A DNA stretch of 64,000 nt from UKL13-2 sp038206765 (GTDB lineage Bacteria; Pseudomonadota; Gammaproteobacteria; Burkholderiales; Usitatibacteraceae): NCBI GenBank assembly GCA_038206765.1, contig JBBRAM010000002.1, positions 177,354-241,353 on the forward strand, written 5' to 3'. This document shows positions 50,606 to 59,776 of this stretch, one piece after another. The notes under the pieces are model-generated. The model had not been told where the DNA came from, searched no databases, and saw nothing but the letters and a program-made list of their open reading frames with translations. How positions within the stretch are numbered: the stretch's first letter is position 1; the number at the start of each line of letters is the position of its first letter. Position numbers and translations under genes: made by a program.

Positions 50606-53600
50606 TTGCTGGACTCATTCGCGCCTCGATCATCAACCGCTTTCTGGTATTGCTGGTCACGCTGATTGTCACGGCCTGGGGCATCTGGTCGGTCAGCAAA
50701 ACGCCGCTCGATGCCATTCCCGATCTCTCGGATGTGCAGGTCATTATTCGCACCAGCTACCCCGGACAAGCACCGCAGATTGTTGAAAACCAGATCACCT
50801 ATCCGCTTACCACCACCATGTTGTCGGTGCCGGGGGTGAAGACGGTACGCGGCTATTCATTCTTCGGTGATTCATTTGTTTACATTATTTTTGAAGATGG
50901 TACTGATCTTTACTGGGCACGTTCGCGTGTGCTGGAATATTTGAATCAAGTGCAATCGCGTCTGCCGCAAAACGCCAAGGCTTCATTGGGGCCGGATGCC
51001 ACCGGGGTGGGCTGGATTTACGAATATGCACTGGTAGACCGCACCGGCAAGCATGATCTGGCCGAGTTGCGCGCGCTGCAAGACTGGTTCCTGAAATACG
51101 AATTGAAGACACTGCCTAATGTAGCCGAGGTCGCCACTATCGGCGGCATGGTCAAGCAATATCAAGTGGTGCTTGATCCAGATCGCATGCGCGCTTACAA
51201 CATCCCGCATAGCAAAATCATCGCGGCCATTCGGAATGCCAATCAGGAGACCGGCGGCTCGGTGCTGGAGCTGGGCGAAGCAGAATACATGGTGCGCTCG
51301 GGCGGGTATCTGAAAACGCTGGCCGACTTCCAATCGATCCCCATCATGACCGCCGATACGGGTGTAGCAGTATTGCTAAAAGACGTAGCCCATATTCAGA
51401 CCGGCCCTGAAATGCGGCGCGGCATAGCCGAATTAAACGGCGAAGGCGAAGTAGCGGGTGGTGTGATTATCATGCGCTCGGGCAAGAATGCGCTCGAGAC
51501 TATTGAAGCCGTTAAAGCCAAACTGGCAACGCTAAAACCGGGCTTGCCAGCTGGTGTGGAAATCATCACTACTTATGACCGCTCTGATTTGATCAATCGC
51601 GCTGTTGAAAATCTGCGCGGCAAATTGATCGAGGAGTTCATCGTGGTCGCGCTGGTGTGCTTCGCATTTTTATTTCATCTGCGCTCGGCGTTGGTGGCCA
51701 TTATTTCATTGCCCATCGGCATCCTGATGGCGTTTATCGTCATGCATTCTCAAGGCGTGAATGCCAACATCATGTCGCTCGGCGGGATTGCGATTGCAAT
51801 CGGCGCCATGGTCGATGCGGCCGTGGTGATGATCGAGAACGCGCATAAGCATATCGAGGCGTGGCATCACCAGCATCCCGACCAAAAGCTGGAAGGCGAT
51901 GATCAATGGAGGGTTATCGCTGATGCAGCAGCAGAAGTCGGACCGGCGCTGTTTTTCAGCTTGCTCATCATCACGCTCTCGTTCATTCCCGTGTTCACAC
52001 TTGAAGCGCAGGAAGGCCGGCTATTTGCGCCGCTGGCGTTCACCAAAAGTTATGCGATGGCCGCTGCGGCTGGCCTGTCAGTGACGCTGATTCCGGTGCT
52101 GATGGGTTATCTGATTCGCGGCAAAATTCCGGATGAGCAAAAAAATCCACTGAACCGTTTTCTGATTGCGCTGTATCGCCCGCTGCTTGACAAGGTGCTG
52201 GCGTTTCCAAAGGTGACACTTGCCGTGGCTTTGGTCATTCTGGTGGCAACCATTTTTCCCGCGTCACAAATTGGCGGTGAATTCATGCCGCCGCTCGACG
52301 AGGGCGATTTGCTTTACATGCCTTCGGCGCTACCGGGTTTATCAAGCGGCAAGGCGGCAGAAATTCTTCAGCAAACCGATAAACTGATCATGACTGTGCC
52401 GGAGGTGGCGCGCGTATTTGGCAAGATTGGCCGCGCCGAAACCGCCACCGATCCTGCACCGTTGGAAATGGTCGAAACCACCATCCAGTTCAAGCCGCAG
52501 GCGCAATGGCGCGCGGGCATGACGCCGGAAAAATTAATCGAGGAGCTGGATCGCACTGTGAAATTACCGGGCCTCGCTAACCTGTGGATTCCACCCATTC
52601 GCAATCGCATCGATATGCTCGCCACCGGCATCAAGAGCCCGGTGGGCGTCAAAGTGGCCGGTACTGATCTTGCCGAAATCGACCGCATTGCCAGCGAGGT
52701 TGAACGCGTCGTCAAAAATGTGCCCGGCGTCACATCGGCATTGGCGGAGCGGCTGACCGGCGGGCGTTATATCGATATCAACATCAATCGTCTTGTTGCT
52801 GCCCGTTATGGCATGAACGTGTCAGATGTGCAGAGTGTGGTCTCGGCTGCTATCGGTGGCGACAACATTGGTGAGACGGTGGAAGGCTTGCAGCGTTTCC
52901 CGATCAACGTGCGTTACCCGCGCGAGATTCGTGATTCAGTTGAGAATATTCGCAACCTGCCAATTGTCACCGAGCGTGGTGCTCAAATAACGCTGGGCAC
53001 CGTTGCTGATATCAAAATTGCCGACGGCCCGCCGATGCTCAAAAGTGAGAATGCGCGGCTCTCGGGCTGGGTGTACATCGATATTCGTGGCCGTGATTTG
53101 CAATCGGTGGTGAAGGACATGCAGCAGGCGGTAGCGAAAGAAATCAAGCTCACCCCTGGTTATTCAATTGCATGGTCGGGGCAGTTCGAATATCTCGAGC
53201 GGGCCAACGCGAAATTAAAAATTGTTGTGCCCTTCACCTTGCTGATCATCTTCGTCTTGCTCTACCTGACGTTCAAGCGTTTCGATGAAGCCGTTCTTAT
53301 CATGGCGACCCTACCGTTCGCACTCGTTGGCGGTTTGTGGCTGATGTATGTGCTGGGCTATGCGATGTCAGTGGCGAGTGCGGTTGGCTTCATCGCGTTG
53401 TCTGGTGTGGCGGCTGAATTTGGCGTCATTATGCTGCTGTACTTGAAACAGGCTTGGGATAAGCAGGTAGCACTCGGTCGCAGCGACTTTCCAGCATTGC
53501 TGGACGCGATTCGCGAGGGGGCAGTGCTTCGTGTGCGCCCAAAAGCGATGACCGTTGCGGTTATTCTCGCGGGCCTGTTCCCCATCATGTGGAGCGGCGG

Positions 53601-53781
53601 TACCGGTTCGGAAGTCATGCAGCGCATTGCTGCACCGATGATCGGCGGCATGATTACCGCGCCGCTGTTATCGATGTTTGTTGTGCCTGTCGTCTACCTG
53701 CTGTTGCGCCGAAGGCAGGTTCAAAAAATGGCAAAGAACGCGATTCCCACCGGCGCTAAAAATTCTACATTTACCGTTTGA
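50602..53781 (+). CDS. cusA: Heavy-metal RND efflux pump (CusA-like, copper/silver)
   Basis: The 1059-residue protein is a full-length HME-RND pump with 12 expected helices. Motifs include SKTPLDAIPDLSDVQVIIRTSYPGQAPQIVENQITYPLTTTML and VALVCFAFLFHLRSALVAIISLPIGIL. The TM4 segment GAMVDAAVVMIENAHKH carries the proton-relay Asp and Glu region. The porter segment LPGLANLWIPPIRNRIDMLATGIKSP is very close to E. coli CusA and keeps the Met used in copper/silver transfer. It exports Cu(I)/Ag(I) from periplasm or cytoplasm. It ends 20 bp before a strong terminator. Confidence 0.94.
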   Translation: MIAGLIRASIINRFLVLLVTLIVTAWGIWSVSKTPLDAIPDLSDVQVIIRTSYPGQAPQIVENQITYPLTTTMLSVPGVKTVRGYSFFGDSFVYIIFEDGTDLYWARSRVLEYLNQVQSRLPQNAKASLGPDATGVGWIYEYALVDRTGKHDLAELRALQDWFLKYELKTLPNVAEVATIGGMVKQYQVVLDPDRMRAYNIPHSKIIAAIRNANQETGGSVLELGEAEYMVRSGGYLKTLADFQSIPIMTADTGVAVLLKDVAHIQTGPEMRRGIAELNGEGEVAGGVIIMRSGKNALETIEAVKAKLATLKPGLPAGVEIITTYDRSDLINRAVENLRGKLIEEFIVVALVCFAFLFHLRSALVAIISLPIGILMAFIVMHSQGVNANIMSLGGIAIAIGAMVDAAVVMIENAHKHIEAWHHQHPDQKLEGDDQWRVIADAAAEVGPALFFSLLIITLSFIPVFTLEAQEGRLFAPLAFTKSYAMAAAAGLSVTLIPVLMGYLIRGKIPDEQKNPLNRFLIALYRPLLDKVLAFPKVTLAVALVILVATIFPASQIGGEFMPPLDEGDLLYMPSALPGLSSGKAAEILQQTDKLIMTVPEVARVFGKIGRAETATDPAPLEMVETTIQFKPQAQWRAGMTPEKLIEELDRTVKLPGLANLWIPPIRNRIDMLATGIKSPVGVKVAGTDLAEIDRIASEVERVVKNVPGVTSALAERLTGGRYIDININRLVAARYGMNVSDVQSVVSAAIGGDNIGETVEGLQRFPINVRYPREIRDSVENIRNLPIVTERGAQITLGTVADIKIADGPPMLKSENARLSGWVYIDIRGRDLQSVVKDMQQAVAKEIKLTPGYSIAWSGQFEYLERANAKLKIVVPFTLLIIFVLLYLTFKRFDEAVLIMATLPFALVGGLWLMYVLGYAMSVASAVGFIALSGVAAEFGVIMLLYLKQAWDKQVALGRSDFPALLDAIREGAVLRVRPKAMTVAVILAGLFPIMWSGGTGSEVMQRIAAPMIGGMITAPLLSMFVVPVVYLLLRRRQVQKMAKNAIPTGAKNSTFTV

Positions 53782-53801
53782 ACCGCGAACGAAATTCATC
53801 T

Positions 53802-53841
53802 CGCATCCGCGGTGGGTATTAACCCGCCGGGGATGCGTTTT
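53802..53841 (+). terminator. Rho-independent terminator of the Cus operon
   Basis: The stem begins CGCATCC (53802-53808) and ends GGATGCG (53831-53837). An inner GC-rich stem (CGGTGGGT with ACCCGCCG, one G-T pair) closes on a four-base ATTA loop. TTTTAATTT follows. The hairpin lies about 20 bp after the pump stop codon. Confidence 0.85.
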
Positions 53842-54335
53842 AATTTGAGTCTCGCCCAGCAAATCCAGCGGTTCGATGTGAGCAGAACCGCTTAATGGCC
53901 ATGCGTTATTCTGAGATGTGGCGGGCTATGATGAATGCAAATTGCAGGCGTTAATACATTTGGCGGGATCGACGCACGGCATTTTGTCACGCTCCAAATA
54001 TTGCGCGTGGTGAAACCGATTCGCGCGCGTGTTTCACAGTGTTGGTGGTGGCTGCTGGATTGGCGATTACGTCGTTGGACGCGATTATTAGCTGTGTCTG
54101 GGTACCGTTGCCGGCTTGATAGACGGAATGACCGGCGAGCAGGCTGCGAATTTCGCTCGTATTGCGGTTGTGAAATTGCTACAGCTGTTACGATCGTGAT
54201 CGCCCCATCTGCGACCCGACCAATGCGAAATAATTGCTTAATTGCTTAATACCGAGCGTTGAGTGTCTCCTAGCCACATCATTTTCGCCGCAAAAGCCAT
54301 TGCATTTTTATGGATCGGGTTGCAGAGTGGGAAAA
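53842..54335. other. Intergenic region; possible decayed small gene, otherwise nothing recognised
   Basis: An open frame at 53935-54249 (104 codons) has poor composition (many Trp, Arg and Cys) and no known match. A different frame near 54100-54180 reads GTVAGLIDGMTGEQAANFAR, faintly like a glycine-zipper lipoprotein, and the first frame later reads EIATAVTIVIAPSATRP. Together these hint at a frameshifted remnant. The evidence is weak. Confidence 0.25.
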
Positions 54336-54357
54336 TTGGTACTTTATTGGTATTATT
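54336..54357. promoter_or_regulatory. Operator-like 11-bp direct repeat (copy B) upstream of murQ
   Basis: Adjacent 11-mers TTGGTACTTTA (54336-54346) and TTGGTATTATT (54347-54357) match the arrangement at 38868-38889. A -10-like TATTAT (54351-54356) lies inside the second copy. The site is 165 bp before the murQ start and should place the murQ operon under the same regulator as the anmK-nagA operon. Confidence 0.65.
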
Positions 54358-54521
54358 GCAACTGTGGCCGCGAGACAGAAGTGGCCTGTAAACAATACTG
54401 TCGACTTGTTCAGTATCACTATTTCGCAAACACCTTTTGCTGTCGGAACCTTCGATATCTCACTGTTTCTAAGCGCTCTCGATCAGCATTTTTAACTCGT
54501 ATTTCTTGATTTAATCGATCC

Positions 54522-55457
54522 ATGACTGCTCACTCTAATACGTCACACTTGGCGGCAGCCGCCCTTAAAACGGAAGCGCCTAGCCAGCACCACCTCAAGT
54601 TGGATGAGTATGCGGTTGACGATCTGGTCAACGCGTTTGTCGACGACCAACTTAACGCCGTTCAAGCCGTTCGTGCGGCCAGCGGTCAAATCGCGGCGGC
54701 GGTTACGGCTGCGGTCCCGCGTCTTGAGGCCGGTGGTCGGCTGGTTTATGTGGGTGCGGGCACCTCGGGGCGCTTGGGGTTGCTCGATAGCGTCGAGCTC
54801 TATCCGACGTTTTCATGGCCGCAAGATCGCGCAATCGCCTTGCTAGCGGGGGGGCGGGAGGCGATTTACCGCGCCGTCGAGGGCGCTGAGGACAACTTCG
54901 AGCAAGGCGCTGCTGACATCGCTGGTGCTCAAGTTTCTCGCCTTGATGTGGTGTTGTTACTCGCCGCCTCGGGCAGCACGCCCTATGTACGCGGCGCGAT
55001 TGGCGAGGCCAAACGGCGCGGCGCACTCACGATCGGCATCGCGAACAATCCTCACGCACCCGTGACCACCGAGGCTGAAATCGGCATCACCCTCGACACC
55101 GGCTCAGAAGTCATTTCCGGCAGCACGCGCCTAAAAGCCGGCACAGCACAAAAAATCGTGTTGAACACATTCTCAAGCTCGCTCATGGTGCGGTTGAACA
55201 AGGTCTACGGCAATTTGATGGTAGACGTAAAACCGACCAACGCCAAACTCATCAAACGCACGATCAACCTCACCATTCTGGCAACCGGCGCGGATGAGAT
55301 CACGGCGCGAACCACATTAGAGTCGTGCCAATATCGCGTTAAGGTTGCCATTGTGGCGATCAAAACAAAATGTAGTGTTGCCGATTCGGAAATGCGCCTG
55401 CAAGTTACTAAGGGCAGCGTTAGATTGGCGTTAGCCGATTTGGCCCAGCATCGATAA
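54522..55457 (+). CDS. murQ: N-acetylmuramic acid 6-phosphate etherase
   Basis: The 311-residue SIS-domain protein has MurQ hallmarks. GGRLVYVGAGTSGRLGLLDSVELYPTFSWP binds the sugar phosphate. AVEGAEDNFEQGAADI follows, and then ISGSTRLKAGTAQKIVLNTFSSSLMVRLNKVYGNLMVDVKPTNAKL. It cleaves the lactyl ether of MurNAc-6-P, giving GlcNAc-6-P and D-lactate, and so joins AnmK to NagA. It heads an eight-kilobase operon of recycling genes and lies 10 kb from its partner operon. Length is typical. Confidence 0.96.
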   Translation: MTAHSNTSHLAAAALKTEAPSQHHLKLDEYAVDDLVNAFVDDQLNAVQAVRAASGQIAAAVTAAVPRLEAGGRLVYVGAGTSGRLGLLDSVELYPTFSWPQDRAIALLAGGREAIYRAVEGAEDNFEQGAADIAGAQVSRLDVVLLLAASGSTPYVRGAIGEAKRRGALTIGIANNPHAPVTTEAEIGITLDTGSEVISGSTRLKAGTAQKIVLNTFSSSLMVRLNKVYGNLMVDVKPTNAKLIKRTINLTILATGADEITARTTLESCQYRVKVAIVAIKTKCSVADSEMRLQVTKGSVRLALADLAQHR

Positions 55458-55478
55458 CGGATTGCAGAATAGAGCGCA

Positions 55479-56813
55479 ATGGAACCGATTCAACATAAAG
55501 CCGCACGGTCCGCGCCAGTGAGTGCGCAAGTCAAAAGCCCATGGCGCTGGATTCCCACGCTTTATTTTGGCCAGGGCGTTCCGTATGTGGTGGTGATGAC
55601 GCTCTCGGTCATTATGTATAAAAATCTGGGCATCTCCAACGCGGACATGGCGCTCTATACCAGTTGGCTTTATTTGCCGTGGGTGATTAAGCCGCTGTGG
55701 TCGCCGTTTGTTGATATGTTCCGCACCAAACGTTTTTGGATCGTGGCCTTGCAGTTGGTGATTGGCGCATCGTTGGCACTCGTCGCGTTCACCTTGCCGA
55801 TGCCACATTTTTTTCAGATTTCACTCGCCGTATTTTGGTTAATGGCGTTTAGCTCAGCCACGCACGATATCGCGGCGGATGGTTTTTATATGCTCGCTTT
55901 AAAGCAGCATGAGCAGGCCGCGTTTGTCGGTGTGCGCAGCACTTTCTATCGCGTTGCCACGTTGGCGGGGCAGGGCGGGCTGGTGTGGCTCGCGGGCTCA
56001 CTCACCGAGACCACTGGCAACACGGTGCTGGCATGGCAGATTGTAATGTTCGTGGTGGCGGCGATTTTTTTCATGCTGTTTGTCTATCACCGTTTTATGT
56101 TGCCAGTGCCCGCCCTTGATTCGGCGACGGCAAAAAACGCCGATGTAATGCAGGATTTCTTCGGAACATTTGCGCTGTTTTTTAAACGAAAAGATATTTT
56201 TTTAGTGCTCACTTTTCTACTCACGTTTCGGCTGGGCGAAGCGCAGGCACTCAAGCTGGCGACGCCTTTTATGCTGGATGCAGCAGCACAGGGCGGGTTA
56301 GGGCTGACCGTAAAGCAGGTCGGCTTTGCATATGGAACCATCGGTATTTTATGCCTCACCATTGGCGGCCTGATTGGCGGCTATGTGATCTCGCAAGGCG
56401 GGTTAAAAAAATGGCTTTGGCCGATGATCATGGCGGTGCATATTCCGAATTTGGCATTCGTGTTTTTGGCCTTCACCCTGCCCGATAGCGTGGCAACGAT
56501 TGCGGCCGCGATTGCGATTGAGCAATTCGGTTATGGTTTCGGTTTTGCGGCGTATTTATTGTTCATGATTATGGTCGCCGGTGGCCCGGACGATAACAAT
56601 CCAAACAAGACCGCGCACTACGCAATTTGTACCGGCTTCATGGCGTTGGGCATGATGTTACCGGGCATGGTGAGCGGCAAAATCCAAGAGCTATTGGGCT
56701 ATCCGCATTTTTTTATTTGGGTCTGCGTTTGCACGATTCCGTCGATCATCACCGCGCTATTTTTGAAAATTGATCCGGCGTTCGGGAAGAAGGTTGAAAA
56801 TGCAAAACTCTAG
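55479..56813 (+). CDS. ampG: AmpG-like MFS permease for muropeptides
   Basis: The 444-residue protein has 12 predicted helices and an AmpG-like start: WIPTLYFGQGVPYVVVMTLSVIMYKNLGISNADMALYTSWLYLPWVIKPLWSPFVD. The AmpG-like SSATHDIAADGFYMLAL segment follows. AmpG imports GlcNAc-anhydroMurNAc and its peptides into the cytoplasm. E. coli AmpG is longer by extra C-terminal helices; this one has the core 12 only. It follows murQ by 21 bp, which supports the role. Another sugar substrate cannot be excluded. Confidence 0.85.
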   Translation: MEPIQHKAARSAPVSAQVKSPWRWIPTLYFGQGVPYVVVMTLSVIMYKNLGISNADMALYTSWLYLPWVIKPLWSPFVDMFRTKRFWIVALQLVIGASLALVAFTLPMPHFFQISLAVFWLMAFSSATHDIAADGFYMLALKQHEQAAFVGVRSTFYRVATLAGQGGLVWLAGSLTETTGNTVLAWQIVMFVVAAIFFMLFVYHRFMLPVPALDSATAKNADVMQDFFGTFALFFKRKDIFLVLTFLLTFRLGEAQALKLATPFMLDAAAQGGLGLTVKQVGFAYGTIGILCLTIGGLIGGYVISQGGLKKWLWPMIMAVHIPNLAFVFLAFTLPDSVATIAAAIAIEQFGYGFGFAAYLLFMIMVAGGPDDNNPNKTAHYAICTGFMALGMMLPGMVSGKIQELLGYPHFFIWVCVCTIPSIITALFLKIDPAFGKKVENAKL

Positions 56814-56889
56814 TGTCGGCGAGCATTGCAGGGCAAAAGTGCTTCAAGATTGCCGCCAGTACTGGCGCTTGTTAAAGTGCTGTGGCTAA

Positions 56890-58074
56890 ATGAATTCCTC
56901 CCGACTCATTTCTCTCGACACCTTTCGCGGCTTCACCATCGCCAGCATGGTGCTCGTCAACAACCCTGGCGATTGGGGCAATATTTATCCGCAGCTTGGT
57001 CATGCCGAATGGAACGGCTGGACGTTCACCGATTGGATTTTCCCGTTTTTTTTATTTATCGGCGGCGTCTCGATGACTTTCTCGCTTGGCCGTCGTGCGT
57101 CAGCAGGAGACGATAAAACGCAATTGCTGATCCAGCTATTTAAGCGTGCTGCGATTATTTTTTTGATTGGCTTAACGCTCAATTTTATTCCCTATTTCAA
57201 TCCCGAAACGCTGCGCATTCCCGGCGTGCTGCAACGCATTGCCGTCTGCACCATGCTCGCCGCACCGATTGTGATTTATTTCGATTGGCGGCAACAATGT
57301 TTGTGGATTTTGGGTTTGCTGACGTTTTATGCGGTGCTAATGTTGGCTGTTCCGGTGCCCGATGTGAATGGCGTGGTAGCGGCGGGGGCGCTCGAGCCGG
57401 GCCGTGATTTTGGTGCTTATGTGGATCGGACGCTGTTGAGCGGACATCTATGGGTGAAATCCAAGACCTGGGACCCGGAAGGCTTGGTGTCCACGATTCC
57501 GGCGCTGTGCAGCCAGCTCTTTGGTGTGTTGTTGGGACATTGGTTGGCGGCGAAGCGTGGTCCAGCTGACGGTTTAGCTAGCCAGCCGGCTGACAATCTA
57601 GCCTACAAGACGGTGTGGATGCTGCTCGCGGGGTTAACGTGTCTGCTGCTCGGGGTCATTCTCGGCAGCGTTCTGATGCCAATTAATAAAAGCTTGTGGA
57701 GCGTTTCGTACTGCGTGTTCATGACCGGCTGGGCACTGATCGTGTTCGCAGTTTTTTATTGGCTCATGGATGCATGCGATTCCGAAGCAATACGCATGAA
57801 ATGCCGCAAATTATTTTTGCCGTTTTCCGTTTATGGCATGAATGCATTGTTTATTTTTGCGCTGTCAGGGTTGATTGCGAAAATGCTTGGTTTTATCAAG
57901 TTGACGCAAGACGACGGCAAGGCCATTTCTTTAAAGTCTAGTATCTACGGGGTATTCAAGGCATTGCCGGTCGAATCCGTTAATGCATCGCTGCTGTTTG
58001 CGATCGCGTTTAACCTGATGATGTTTGCCGTTGCTTGCTTCATGTGGAAAAAGAAATGGTTTGTGAAAGTATGA
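56890..58074 (+). CDS. nagX: NagX-like membrane acetyltransferase (HGSNAT family)
   Basis: The 394-residue protein has about 10-11 membrane helices. It begins RLISLDTFRGFTIASMVLVNNPGDWGNIYPQLGHAEWNGWTFTDWIFPFFLFIGGVSMTFSL, the standard pattern of bacterial NagX and human heparan-alpha-glucosaminide N-acetyltransferase. In humans the enzyme transfers acetyl from cytosolic acetyl-CoA to glucosamine across the membrane; bacterial NagX proteins sit in GlcNAc gene clusters with unclear role. Its stop overlaps the start of the next gene (ATGA). Confidence 0.88.
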   Translation: MNSSRLISLDTFRGFTIASMVLVNNPGDWGNIYPQLGHAEWNGWTFTDWIFPFFLFIGGVSMTFSLGRRASAGDDKTQLLIQLFKRAAIIFLIGLTLNFIPYFNPETLRIPGVLQRIAVCTMLAAPIVIYFDWRQQCLWILGLLTFYAVLMLAVPVPDVNGVVAAGALEPGRDFGAYVDRTLLSGHLWVKSKTWDPEGLVSTIPALCSQLFGVLLGHWLAAKRGPADGLASQPADNLAYKTVWMLLAGLTCLLLGVILGSVLMPINKSLWSVSYCVFMTGWALIVFAVFYWLMDACDSEAIRMKCRKLFLPFSVYGMNALFIFALSGLIAKMLGFIKLTQDDGKAISLKSSIYGVFKALPVESVNASLLFAIAFNLMMFAVACFMWKKKWFVKV

Positions 58075-59762
58075 AGCTTGCCTCATTCATACCATTACAA
58101 TCTGCGGCAGTGGCATCTGTTGTTGTGATGTTGTTGACGGGTTGCGCCAATGTTGACAGTGGTAATGCTGCGAACATTGCTGGGGACAAGGCCATGAACT
58201 GGCAGCAACCGCTCATTGCCGCGAGGCAGCCGACCAACAATCGCACGCTGCCGCCACCATCACCGCGAGAATTCCGTGCCGCATGGGTGGCCAGCGTTGC
58301 CAATATCGATTGGCCGAGCAAGCCGACCTTAACGGTGGCGCAACAGCAAGCCGAGATCATCAAGATCGTGGATCGCGCCAAAGAATTAAATTTGAATGCG
58401 CTCGTGTTGCAAGTTCGCACCAGCGCCGATGCGCTCTATCCATCGGACATTGAGCCATGGTCCGAATATTTAACCGGCGAGCAAGGTCGCGCACCGGCGC
58501 CGTTTTACGATCCGCTGAAGCTGTGGATTGACGAATCGCATAAACGCGGCATTGAATTGCATGCGTGGTTCAACCCCTATCGCGCCCGCCACACGCAAGC
58601 CAAATCGCCTTTGGCTGCCACCCATATTGCCAACAGGATTCCGTCTGCGGTGAAATCGTATGGTGGTTTTTTGTGGATGGATCCGGGTGAAGCGGCGGCG
58701 TCGAATCAAACCCTTAGTGTGATCCTTGATGTGGTGAGCCGCTACGATGTCGATGGTGTGCATATCGATGATTATTTTTATCCCTATCCCGTGCCGGTTC
58801 CTGGGACCGTGGTCCCTGCAACGTCACCCGACGATACGCCCGCACCTGTGGTCGAGTTGCCGTTCCCAGACGATCCATCCTGGCAGTCTTATGTGGCCAA
58901 AGGTGGCAAATTGGCGCGGGATGATTGGCGGCGGCAAAACGTGAACACGCTGATTGAAAAAATTTATCAAGGCATTCACCGTGAGAAAAATTGGGTGAAG
59001 TTTGGCATCAGCCCGTTTGGCTTGCCCAAGCCTAATCTGCGTCCACAGGGGATTTCTGGTTTTAGCCAATACGACAAACTTTTCGCCGACGCCGAGCTGT
59101 GGCTGCAAAACGGCTGGCTTGATTACTTCACGCCACAACTCTATTGGCCGATCAACCAGACCGCGCAAGCCTTTGGGACCTTGCTCGATTATTGGGCGAA
59201 TCAAAATAAAGCCAATCGCCATATTTGGCCCGGGCTCTACACCAGCCGCATCAATGCCACCGACAAATCATGGCAACCCGAGGAAATTTTGAACCAAATT
59301 GCGCTCACCCGCGCGCGCGGGGCGGCGAATGAACTGGTTCGCGGGCAAGTGCATTTCAGCATGGCGGCGCTGACCGAGAACCGGAGGAATATCAGCGAGC
59401 AATTAAAAGTCCGCGCGTATAGCGTCGCAGCACTCGTGCCTCGCTCGCCTTGGCTTGAGCAGACGTTGCCTGCCTTGCCGCAAGTAACCGCAGAGCTCAT
59501 CAAAAGCACGCGGGCGAATATCAAATTAAAATTGCTGCCAAACGCGCCTTCAGCATTGGCTAACCCTGTGCGCTATGGGATTTGGCAACGTTACGGTAAC
59601 GATTGGCGATTTTTGGTTCTGCCAGCGGCGACGCAAAACGGTGCAGCAGAAATGGATTTTTATATTGATTCAACGGCAGGTAGTCTGAATATGTTGGTGG
59701 TCACATCAGTGGATCGCTTCGGCAACGAAAGCGCGCCTACGTTCGTGGCGCCCGCGAACTGA
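58071..59762 (+). CDS. Glycoside hydrolase-like GHL10 (DUF187) lipoprotein
   Basis: From ATG 58071 the protein has 563 residues. The lipobox LLTGC puts lipidated Cys at residue 25. The catalytic-like domain (about 60-400) has the GHL10/YngK start REFRAAWVASVANIDWPSKP, then NALVLQVRTSADALYPSDIEPWSEYLTG, GIELHAWFNPYRAR, DVDGVHIDDYFYPYPVP and WLQNGWLDYFTPQLYWPINQ. A beta-sandwich-like C-terminal region follows. Family members are suspected glycosidases acting on envelope polymers. The ATGA overlap with nagX couples their translation, so it may release GlcNAc or disaccharides from peptidoglycan. The TTG start at 58035 is rejected. Confidence 0.85.
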   Translation: MKLASFIPLQSAAVASVVVMLLTGCANVDSGNAANIAGDKAMNWQQPLIAARQPTNNRTLPPPSPREFRAAWVASVANIDWPSKPTLTVAQQQAEIIKIVDRAKELNLNALVLQVRTSADALYPSDIEPWSEYLTGEQGRAPAPFYDPLKLWIDESHKRGIELHAWFNPYRARHTQAKSPLAATHIANRIPSAVKSYGGFLWMDPGEAAASNQTLSVILDVVSRYDVDGVHIDDYFYPYPVPVPGTVVPATSPDDTPAPVVELPFPDDPSWQSYVAKGGKLARDDWRRQNVNTLIEKIYQGIHREKNWVKFGISPFGLPKPNLRPQGISGFSQYDKLFADAELWLQNGWLDYFTPQLYWPINQTAQAFGTLLDYWANQNKANRHIWPGLYTSRINATDKSWQPEEILNQIALTRARGAANELVRGQVHFSMAALTENRRNISEQLKVRAYSVAALVPRSPWLEQTLPALPQVTAELIKSTRANIKLKLLPNAPSALANPVRYGIWQRYGNDWRFLVLPAATQNGAAEMDFYIDSTAGSLNMLVVTSVDRFGNESAPTFVAPAN

Positions 59763-59776
59763 CAGAAAACGCGAAC

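Noticed and set aside
53935..54249. 104-codon plus-strand ORF between cusA and murQ
   Set aside because: Composition is not protein-like and no family is recognised; kept only as a possible remnant region.
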